The position numbers and the translations under genes were made by a program. From the NCBI RefSeq assembly GCF_963675975.1, contig NZ_OY780939.1, positions 1,178,001-1,242,000 of the forward strand: DNA of 64,000 bases, in the 5' to 3' direction. Positions 19,043 through 26,035 of the stretch are shown here, one piece after another. The notes beneath the pieces are model-generated. The model was not told the origin of the DNA. It searched no databases and saw only the letters and a list, made by a program, of their open reading frames with translations. The first letter of the stretch is position 1, and each line of letters starts with the position of its first letter. The stretch is from Halarcobacter sp. GTDB lineage: Bacteria > Campylobacterota > Campylobacteria > Campylobacterales > Arcobacteraceae.

Positions 19043-21343
19043 ATGAAATTAGCTTATAGAATAATTATCCCATTAGTTCTTATAGTTACAATACTATTTA
19101 CTGCACTTTTATATTTTTTCATTAGCAGTGAAAAAACTATTATGAAAGAAGCTCAAGTAAGAAACTCACAAAAAATTATTGAGCAGTTTGAAAATGATAA
19201 AGAGAATAGACTTGAAGAGGAAAAAAACAATTTAAATTTTATAGCTAAAACTATCTCAAGGGTTAGTTCTAAATATGTATATGATTATGATATTGAATCA
19301 ATAGGACAAACTCTTAAAAACTTTTTAGAGGTTTCAAATATAAAAGCTATTGAAATATTTGAAAAAGATTCAAATAGTGTTTTTTATGCTTTATATAAAA
19401 ATGGAAAAGATTTAGAAACAGATATTAAAAAAGCAAATTTCAATAAAAGCGATTTTAAAACTATAAAACAAAAGATATTTTGGGAAGCAGATAATCTTGA
19501 TTTGGGTTTTGTTGAGGTTTATTATGATGATAGTGTAATTATTAATAAGTTTAAAAAATCTAAAGAAAATCTTTTTGAAAAACTTGAAGAGAGTAATAAA
19601 AAACAAGAAGATGATACAAACAAAGCTATATATAATCAAGTATTTATTTTAGTTGTTATAGCACTTATTTTGTTTATGATGATTTTATATCTTACTTATA
19701 AAAGGGTTCTAAATCCACTAAAAACACTTAATACAGGGCTAAATGATTTCTTTTTATTTTTACAAAATAAAAATGACCATGCAAATAAAATTGAAATAAA
19801 TACCAATGATGAATTTGGAACAATGGCAAAAAGTTTAAATGAAAATATAAGTGTGAGTGCCAAATTACATGAAGAGATATATGAATTAAATACAAATTTA
19901 GAAGAAAGAATAAATGAAAGAACACAAAAAATATCTTCTTTACTTGATAATGCTGACCAAGGTTTCCTTTCATTTTCAAATGATTTAATAATAGATTCTG
20001 AATACTCAAATGAGTGTAGAAAAATATTTAAAAAAGAGATAGCAGGAATCTCTATTGGGGAATTGTTATATGAAGATAATAAAGATAAAAAAGAGTTTTT
20101 TGAAGAAACATTAAGTTCCCTATTTGGTGAAACAAATGAGCTTAAAATAAAAAATATTATCTCTTTACTTCAAGAAGAGTTTAGAATAAATAGAAAAGCA
20201 ATACATGTAAAATATAAACTTATTGAAAAACAAAGATTTATGTTGATATTTACTGATATTACTGCTAAAAAACTTTTAGAGAAAAAGATAAAAAAAGAGA
20301 GAGACACTCTTAAAATGATTGTATCAGTTATAACTGACAGTGATGAGTTCTTTGAACTAATAGATGAGTTTAGAACTTTTAGTTCAAGTAAACTTTCAAC
20401 AGTGGACAAAACTAAAACTTCATTGCATAATACAACTGTATTATATCGTACAATTCATACCTTCAAAGGTTTGTTCTCTCAAAAAGAGATGAAGTTTTTA
20501 GTAAAAAAACTGCATGAATTTGAAACAGTATTATCTAAACTTTTAAAAGAACAAAATACAACAAATGAAAATTTAATAGAGTTATTAAAGCAGATTGATT
20601 TTGATGAATATTTAAATAAAGAGATTGACACTATAAAATCTATTTTAGGTGATGAACTATTTAATAAGCGTGGAAAAATAGTTGTAAAAGAGGAAACTCT
20701 TAGTAAAATAGAAGAAGAGATTTGTGAAATTTCTCAAAAAAGTGGTTTATTTAAAGAGTATGAACATGTAATTGATGATATTAAAAGTTTAAGAGATAGA
20801 CCTATATATACAATGTTTAATTCATACACAAAGTTAGTTGACCAATTAAGTTTACAGTTAAAAAAACATATCTATCCTTTAGATATTATTGTAAATAAAG
20901 AGTTATTGGTTAAAGATGAAGTTAAACCTTTTATAAAATCTTTAGTGCATGTATTTAGAAATTGTGTTGACCATGGAATAGAAACTATGGAAGAAAGATT
21001 TGAAAAAGATAAAGATGAGATAGGTACTATAAGTTGTACTATTTCTGAAGATGAAAACTCTTTACACATAATCATAGCTGATGATGGTAAAGGGATTGAT
21101 ATAGATAAAGTAAAATCTAAAGCTGAAACTCTTGGAATTGACATATCAAATATGTCTAAAGATGAAATTTTAGAATTGATTTTTGAAGATAAGTTTTCTA
21201 CTGCTGAAAAAATAAGTACAGTTTCAGGTCGTGGTGTTGGTATGTCTGTTGTAAAAGATGAGTTATTAAAACTTAATGGAACAATAAATATTACTACACA
21301 AAAAGAGGTTGGAACTACATTTGAGTTTATTATTCCAAGATAA
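19043..21343 (+). CDS. Membrane sensor kinase with HPt and CheA-like ATPase domains
   Basis: 766 residues. A helix at about 7-27, a periplasmic sensor region to about 195, a second helix (about 197-217), a HAMP linker, a coiled coil, and a PAS-like segment near 300-410. Then comes an HPt domain with IHTFKG, where His472 fits the HxxKG phospho-acceptor pattern. The ATPase domain is of CheA type: HVFRNCVDHGIE (N box), DDGKGID (G1), and GRGVGMSVV (G2). There is no CheW-like domain at the end, so it is not a standard CheA and probably does not join a receptor array. CheX and CheY genes follow directly, and they should be its phosphotransfer partners. The start is one base after the binding-protein stop. 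Confidence 0.88.
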   Translation: MKLAYRIIIPLVLIVTILFTALLYFFISSEKTIMKEAQVRNSQKIIEQFENDKENRLEEEKNNLNFIAKTISRVSSKYVYDYDIESIGQTLKNFLEVSNIKAIEIFEKDSNSVFYALYKNGKDLETDIKKANFNKSDFKTIKQKIFWEADNLDLGFVEVYYDDSVIINKFKKSKENLFEKLEESNKKQEDDTNKAIYNQVFILVVIALILFMMILYLTYKRVLNPLKTLNTGLNDFFLFLQNKNDHANKIEINTNDEFGTMAKSLNENISVSAKLHEEIYELNTNLEERINERTQKISSLLDNADQGFLSFSNDLIIDSEYSNECRKIFKKEIAGISIGELLYEDNKDKKEFFEETLSSLFGETNELKIKNIISLLQEEFRINRKAIHVKYKLIEKQRFMLIFTDITAKKLLEKKIKKERDTLKMIVSVITDSDEFFELIDEFRTFSSSKLSTVDKTKTSLHNTTVLYRTIHTFKGLFSQKEMKFLVKKLHEFETVLSKLLKEQNTTNENLIELLKQIDFDEYLNKEIDTIKSILGDELFNKRGKIVVKEETLSKIEEEICEISQKSGLFKEYEHVIDDIKSLRDRPIYTMFNSYTKLVDQLSLQLKKHIYPLDIIVNKELLVKDEVKPFIKSLVHVFRNCVDHGIETMEERFEKDKDEIGTISCTISEDENSLHIIIADDGKGIDIDKVKSKAETLGIDISNMSKDEILELIFEDKFSTAEKISTVSGRGVGMSVVKDELLKLNGTINITTQKEVGTTFEFIIPR

Positions 21344-21354
21344 AAGGAGCATCA

Positions 21355-21831
21355 ATGATTTTGGATTCATTAATTTTACAGGCTAAGTTGTTTTTTGAAG
21401 AGGATATGGAAATTTCTATCTTAAATAGTAATGATATTGAGATAACAAGTCCTGAGAAATTGATTTTAAAAAATAAAACCTCAATGATTGGTACTGGTGG
21501 AAAACTAAACACTATGATTGTGATTAGTTTTGATAATCAAATCTTATCTAAACTTGTTGAACTTTTTATGGAAGGTGAAGAGGTTGATGAGGAAGAGAAA
21601 GAAGAGGTTGAAGATAGTGTGGCTGGAGAGGTTTTAAATACAATTTTAGGCTTAGCTTTACCAACATTTCCAAATAGAGGAAAAGGTATAACTATAACTC
21701 CACCAATCTCAGTAAATGATGCAAGTAGTATATATAAACATAAAGATTCAAAAATTATAAGTGCAATAGTTAAAACAGAGTTTGGAGAGCTTGTATTTAG
21801 TGCTGTTGGCTCAAAAGATGAAATTAAATAA
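21355..21831 (+). CDS. CheX/CheC-like CheY-P phosphatase
   Basis: 158 residues. The acidic linker EGEEVDEEEKEEVED precedes the helix AGEVLNTILGLALP, which holds the E-x-x-N phosphatase signature of the CheC/CheX/FliY group. These proteins speed up dephosphorylation of CheY-P. The ATG at 21355 has a strong AAGGAG site. It lies between the CheA-like kinase and a CheY-like receiver, so the neighbouring CheY is the obvious substrate. Only one E-x-x-N motif is seen, as in CheX. Confidence 0.83.
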   Translation: MILDSLILQAKLFFEEDMEISILNSNDIEITSPEKLILKNKTSMIGTGGKLNTMIVISFDNQILSKLVELFMEGEEVDEEEKEEVEDSVAGEVLNTILGLALPTFPNRGKGITITPPISVNDASSIYKHKDSKIISAIVKTEFGELVFSAVGSKDEIK

Positions 21832-21840
21832 GGTGAAAAG

Positions 21841-22257
21841 ATGTTAAAAGTTTTAATTGTAGATGATTCATTAATTATTAGAAAAAAAATTACAAAAAGT
21901 ATTGAAAAATTAGGTCATGAAGTTGTTTTTGCAGCACAAAATGGAAAAGAAGCTATAGAAGCATATAGTGCAAAGAAACCAGATTTAGTAACTATGGATA
22001 TCACAATGCCAGATATGGATGGGATTACTGCTGTAAAACATATCATAAAAGATAATCCAGATGCAAAAATTATAATGGTTACATCTCACGGACAAGAAGA
22101 TATGGTAATTAAATCTATTCAAGCAGGGGCTGTTGGATATATGTTAAAACCAATTACTGAAGATAAATTATCTCAAAGTATTGCAGAAGTGTTTCCTGAA
22201 TATTCAAAAGATGATGAAACAGAAGATTTATATTTGTTAGATGATGATGAATTTTAG
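21841..22257 (+). CDS. CheY-like single-domain response regulator
   Basis: 138 residues: one receiver domain with the acidic pair Asp8-Asp9, phospho-acceptor Asp53 (TMDITMP), Thr-Ser in MVTSHGQ and Lys in YMLKPI. A short acidic tail (DDETEDLYLLDDDEF) follows. It has no output domain, so it acts by protein contact. Phosphate should come from the HPt kinase upstream and be removed by the CheX-like protein. The diguanylate cyclase next in the operon is a candidate output. The ATG has AAGGTG nine bases upstream. Confidence 0.92.
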   Translation: MLKVLIVDDSLIIRKKITKSIEKLGHEVVFAAQNGKEAIEAYSAKKPDLVTMDITMPDMDGITAVKHIIKDNPDAKIIMVTSHGQEDMVIKSIQAGAVGYMLKPITEDKLSQSIAEVFPEYSKDDETEDLYLLDDDEF

Positions 22258-22265
22258 GAGTTCTT

Positions 22266-23201
22266 ATGCAAGAGAATAGATTATTTGAAGCTCTATTAGA
22301 TGTAATTCCCTTTGCTGCATATGCAGTTGATGTAGAAACTTATGAAGTTGTATATGCAAATAAAATGATGAGTGAAAGTCTATTTGCTCCAAGAGAGGAG
22401 TTTTGTTGGAAAAAAGTATTTGGGCAAGAAGAGATTTGTTCTTGGTGCAAAGTTCCTGATTTAAAACAAAGAAGTAGACAATATAAAAATGAGAAATTAA
22501 TAAGTAGTTTTTTTGATGAAGCTACAGATAAATGGTTTCAGGCTTTTGATGAGCTTATTAGTTGGCCAGATGGAAGAACAGTAAAATATACTATTTTAGT
22601 AGATATTTCTGAACAAAAAGAGATACAAGCTTCGATGATTAAAACCCATGCAAAACTAGCTATTCAATCAAAAAAACTACAACAAGCAAATAAAAAATTA
22701 AAATATCTATCAGAAAAAGACTATTTAACAGGGATAGACAATAGACGAAGCTATTTTAAAAAAGGTATAGAATTATTTGAAGCTTCCCTTGATGAACCTT
22801 ATGATTTATATGTTGCTATGTTAGATTTAGATAGATTCAAAAGTATAAATGATACATATGGACACAATATTGGTGATGAGGTTTTAAAAGAGTTTACACA
22901 AACTATTGAACTTTTATTAGATGAAAATGATATTTTTGGTAGATTAGGTGGAGAAGAGTTTAGTATAATTTTAGTTAGCGATAATCAAGATGATGTTATT
23001 GCAAAACTAGAAACAATAAAAAATAAAATAAAAGCTATAGATTTAAAAGTAGATGATAAATCTGTTAATGTAAGTGTTAGTATAGGTTTTGATAAAAAAA
23101 TAGCTACAGATAAATCTTTAGATATTTTATTAGAAAGAGCAGATAAGTATTTATATGAAGCAAAAAATGAAGGAAGAGATAAACTTAAGTTTAGAGTGTA
23201 G
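22266..23201 (+). CDS. PAS-GGDEF diguanylate cyclase
   Basis: 311 residues. An N-terminal PAS domain (about 5-115) contains a Cys cluster: one Cys in EEFCWKKVFG and a C-S-W-C pair shortly after. A coiled-coil linker follows, then a GGDEF domain (about 150-308) with DYLTGIDNRR, DLDRFKSINDTYGH and the active motif RLGGEEF, so synthesis of c-di-GMP is expected. No RxxD inhibitory site is visible five residues before the motif. The Cys pattern resembles PAS domains with a CxxC that may be redox- or metal-sensitive; this is inference. It is fifth in the operon with a ribosome site AGGAG. Confidence 0.92.
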   Translation: MQENRLFEALLDVIPFAAYAVDVETYEVVYANKMMSESLFAPREEFCWKKVFGQEEICSWCKVPDLKQRSRQYKNEKLISSFFDEATDKWFQAFDELISWPDGRTVKYTILVDISEQKEIQASMIKTHAKLAIQSKKLQQANKKLKYLSEKDYLTGIDNRRSYFKKGIELFEASLDEPYDLYVAMLDLDRFKSINDTYGHNIGDEVLKEFTQTIELLLDENDIFGRLGGEEFSIILVSDNQDDVIAKLETIKNKIKAIDLKVDDKSVNVSVSIGFDKKIATDKSLDILLERADKYLYEAKNEGRDKLKFRV

Positions 23202-23204
23202 ATT

Positions 23205-24035
23205 ATGAGAGAGTATTTATTAAATAATTGGAATAAAATATTATTAGTATTTTTTTCTTTTATCGCACTTTTTATTGCACTAAGTTTTACTATTGATGAA
23301 ACTGCAAAAACAATGGTTGATGAGTCTTTCAAGCAAGCAGTAGTTGTTTTTGGTAGTGCAAAAGCTTTAAACGCTGTAATCTCCTTGGCTCAAGGCACTG
23401 AACTAAATTTACCTTTTGTAGTTGTAGCAATTGGCGAAGTTTTAGATCCCATAAATGATTTAGTTGAGCAGTTTGCTCTTGTTATGTTAGCTAGTTTAAC
23501 CTCTCTTGGTATTCAAAAAATATTATTGGGTTTTGTTACCAATGAGATTTATAATGTAACTCTTTTTATTTTTGTTCTTACTTTTAATATTTGGTTATTT
23601 AAACGCTTTAAAAAAGATGAAGGATTAAGAACTCTTTTTTTTAAAATAACTTTTGTATTACTCTTTTTAAGATTTGCAATTCCTATGATAAGTTATGTAA
23701 ATGATATCTCTTATAACTACTTTGTAAAGCCTGAATATAATATTGAAAAGTTAAATGAAAATATAGTAAAAGTAAAAAATAATGTAAGTGAAGTAACAAA
23801 AAATACAATCAAGCAAAAAGAGAATAACTCATTTTTAGAAAAAGTTATAGAAAAATTTGATAGCAATTATTATGAAAAAAAGATTGATGCGTATACAAAT
23901 GCTGTTGATAACTCAAGTGAGTATATTATAGACTTAATTATTGTTTTTATTTTTCAAACAATAGTTGTACCAATAGTTTTTCTTTTTATATTGTACTTTT
24001 TTATAAAATCTATTTTTAATATAAGAAGAACCTAG
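23205..24035 (+). CDS. Membrane protein of unknown function
   Basis: 276 residues with about five hydrophobic segments (near 13-31, 85-105, 111-130, 140-165 and 245-270). A charged, coil-like loop of some 75 residues separates the fourth and last helices. I recognise no catalytic motif and cannot name a family. It starts three bases after the cyclase stop, so it is the last gene of the signalling operon, but nothing shows a signalling role. It ends 4 bases inside the convergent gene. Confidence 0.75.
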   Translation: MREYLLNNWNKILLVFFSFIALFIALSFTIDETAKTMVDESFKQAVVVFGSAKALNAVISLAQGTELNLPFVVVAIGEVLDPINDLVEQFALVMLASLTSLGIQKILLGFVTNEIYNVTLFIFVLTFNIWLFKRFKKDEGLRTLFFKITFVLLFLRFAIPMISYVNDISYNYFVKPEYNIEKLNENIVKVKNNVSEVTKNTIKQKENNSFLEKVIEKFDSNYYEKKIDAYTNAVDNSSEYIIDLIIVFIFQTIVVPIVFLFILYFFIKSIFNIRRT

Positions 24036-24499
24036 ATTATAGGTCTATTGTATCTTATATAATAAAGTGAAGGTAACGCAAGTCCAAATCCAATACCCCC
24101 AAGAACAATAATTGTTTTTAAAGAGTTATCAATAAATAAGGCTATTAAATCGGGTGTAACTCCATGGGCATTCATAGTTATTAGATTTATTATTGCTGCA
24201 AAGGCTTGTTTCCCTGGCAATAAAGGGATAATTGAAGCAATAGTATAAACAGGTCTTGGAACTATATATTTTCTAGACCAATAAAGAGCAATCATTCCAA
24301 CTAAAGTTGATGCAAAAAAAGTTGATAATTCTAAAGAAAAATTTAAATCAATAAAAAATTTTCTAGAACAATAAGCTATAGCTCCACCATAAGCACATTT
24401 TAGTAAAGTATCTTTGGGAACATTAAAAACCATCCCAAAACCAACTGCTGGAATGGCAGCAAAAATAGCACTTATTAAATAGCTAATTAGGATTTCCAT
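24032..24499 (-). CDS. ThrE-type exporter, small subunit (YjjB/DUF3815-like)
   Basis: 155 residues, nearly all hydrophobic, with about five membrane segments. It matches the C-terminal half of threonine/serine exporter ThrE, with AIPAVGFGMVFNVP, YWSRKYIVPRPVYTIASIIP and LLPGKQAF. In Escherichia coli the split pair YjjP-YjjB is reported to export succinate; in Corynebacterium the fused form exports threonine. The substrate here is not known. It lies three bases after the larger subunit, so both are made together. Its stop overlaps the stop of the convergent membrane protein by 4 bases. Confidence 0.87.
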   Translation of the reverse strand: MEILISYLISAIFAAIPAVGFGMVFNVPKDTLLKCAYGGAIAYCSRKFFIDLNFSLELSTFFASTLVGMIALYWSRKYIVPRPVYTIASIIPLLPGKQAFAAIINLITMNAHGVTPDLIALFIDNSLKTIIVLGGIGFGLALPSLYYIRYNRPII

Positions 24500-24502
24500 A
24501 TC

Positions 24503-25282
24503 TTACCAACCTTGTAGATTTAAAACTGTAAAGGCAAAAACTATACCAACAGATGTTGCAGCAGTTAGCATAACAGCTTGCATCCAACGCCCCCATCCCA
24601 TAGCAAGGTAACCTTTTACAGCATCTAATACAGAGTTTACAAAAGGGAAACCAGGAGCTAGTAGTAATACACTTGATGATAGTACAATATCAGGGGTATT
24701 TGTTAAATTAAAAATTTGAGCAAGTGCAGCAATTAATGTGGCAACAAAAGCAGTAATACCAAAGGTTATAATTAAAACAAATTTTTTTCTTGCTAATTCT
24801 TGTCTAACAAACATTGCTACAGCAGAAGCTAGAAAAGTGGTTGCAAAACCTTGCCAGTCTGCACCATTTAAGTATGAAAAACAAGCACAAGAAAGACCAA
24901 CCATAAATACAATTAGCCATCTGTTATAATAGTTTGGTTTTATCTCTTTCATAGTTTTTATTACATAATCAACATCAAGTTTCTCTTTTTCAACTTTATA
25001 ACACATCTTTTGCACATCACAAACAATAGACATATTGATTGGTTTATGGTGGGCTCTTCTAGTTGTAGTAACTGATTGGGTTTGTTTATTGCTTAAAGTA
25101 GTTAAAACAATTGCTGAAGGGATTAATGAAACTTCAACAGAATCAACGCCTAAGGCATTTCCTAATCTTTGTGCAATAGTTTCTATAAGTCTACTTTCTG
25201 CGCCAAATTCAAGCATTAATACAGCAGCTTTTATGATTGTTCTTGTTACTTTTGTTTGTTGTTCGTAGGTTAATCTATTCAT
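24503..25282 (-). CDS. ThrE-type exporter, large subunit (YjjP/DUF1212-like)
   Basis: 259 residues. A soluble N-terminal part (about 1-120) carries the DUF1212 pattern LMLEFGAESRLIETIAQRLG and VEVSLIPSAIVLT. About five helices follow, including LLAPGFPFVNSVLDAVKGYL. It forms an inner-membrane exporter with the small subunit encoded downstream; the family moves amino acids or dicarboxylates outward. The ATG abuts the stop of nothing else in frame upstream except the SdiA-regulated-like gene, whose stop is one base away, so the genes from 28806 down to 24032 may form one transcript. Confidence 0.87.
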   Translation of the reverse strand: MNRLTYEQQTKVTRTIIKAAVLMLEFGAESRLIETIAQRLGNALGVDSVEVSLIPSAIVLTTLSNKQTQSVTTTRRAHHKPINMSIVCDVQKMCYKVEKEKLDVDYVIKTMKEIKPNYYNRWLIVFMVGLSCACFSYLNGADWQGFATTFLASAVAMFVRQELARKKFVLIITFGITAFVATLIAALAQIFNLTNTPDIVLSSSVLLLAPGFPFVNSVLDAVKGYLAMGWGRWMQAVMLTAATSVGIVFAFTVLNLQGW

Positions 25283-26035
25283 CTATTTTATAAAATTCTT
25301 TATTTTTAATATTTTTCCATTATCATCTGCTATGTAGAGATTTCCTTTTGTATCAAAAGCAATCCCCTCTTGAGCATATTTTTTAGATAATTTTTTTGTA
25401 TCTATTATTTTTGATTTTTTAATATCATAACTAATAATTTTAGAGTTTTTATCACTTATCATATAAAGAGTATCTTTATAAAATGTTAGACCAGAGATAT
25501 CTTTGATTTCTGGATTTATAATATCTATTATTTTTAATTTTTTTTCTTCTAGTTTATAATCAAGGATTACAATAACTGAAGAATCTTCTTTTGGAAACAT
25601 TTTTTTAGATTGATTTGAAGCATAAAGTTTGTTTTTATAAAGAGCTAAACCCTCTATCCCATCTCCACCTTTTTTTAGGAGCTTTATTTTTTTATATTCT
25701 CTATCGATTTTTATTTTTTTTACAATATCAAAACTTTTTTTGTCTACAACTATTATGGAATCTTTTTTTTCATTTATTAAAAGAAGTAGGGCATTTTCTT
25801 CATCAACTTCAACAGCTTCTAAATCATATTTTCCAAGCTTTTTTTCTCTTAAAATCTTTCCTTTTGTTGTAAGTTCATAAAGAGTTCCTTCATCATTTAC
25901 TACAAAAAGAGAATCGGAAATATTACTATAGCAAATCCCAGAAGCTTCTGGAATATTAGCAATTACTTTTTCTTTTGCAAACAGATTTTGCATAAATAGT
26001 AGTGGTAGAAAAAGGGCGATTATACTTTTTATCAT
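25283..26035 (-). CDS. SdiA-regulated-like beta-propeller protein 1
   Basis: 250 residues from the ATG at 26035. A signal peptide (about 1-20, ending NLFA) precedes a repeat-type beta-propeller domain with IPEASGICYSNISDSLFVVND, cut here as recurring D-x-L-Y/F-V blades, plus GIEGLALYKNKLYASNQ and ISGLTFYKDTLYMISD. It matches the SdiA-regulated (YjiK-like) family, whose function is not established. A frame opening at 26086 is rejected because the ATG at 26035 overlaps the kinase stop (ATGA) behind AAAGAG. Coupling to a kinase with two binding domains suggests a periplasmic helper role; this is inference. A paralogue is at 33314-34198. Confidence 0.82.
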   Translation of the reverse strand: MIKSIIALFLPLLFMQNLFAKEKVIANIPEASGICYSNISDSLFVVNDEGTLYELTTKGKILREKKLGKYDLEAVEVDEENALLLLINEKKDSIIVVDKKSFDIVKKIKIDREYKKIKLLKKGGDGIEGLALYKNKLYASNQSKKMFPKEDSSVIVILDYKLEEKKLKIIDIINPEIKDISGLTFYKDTLYMISDKNSKIISYDIKKSKIIDTKKLSKKYAQEGIAFDTKGNLYIADDNGKILKIKNFIK

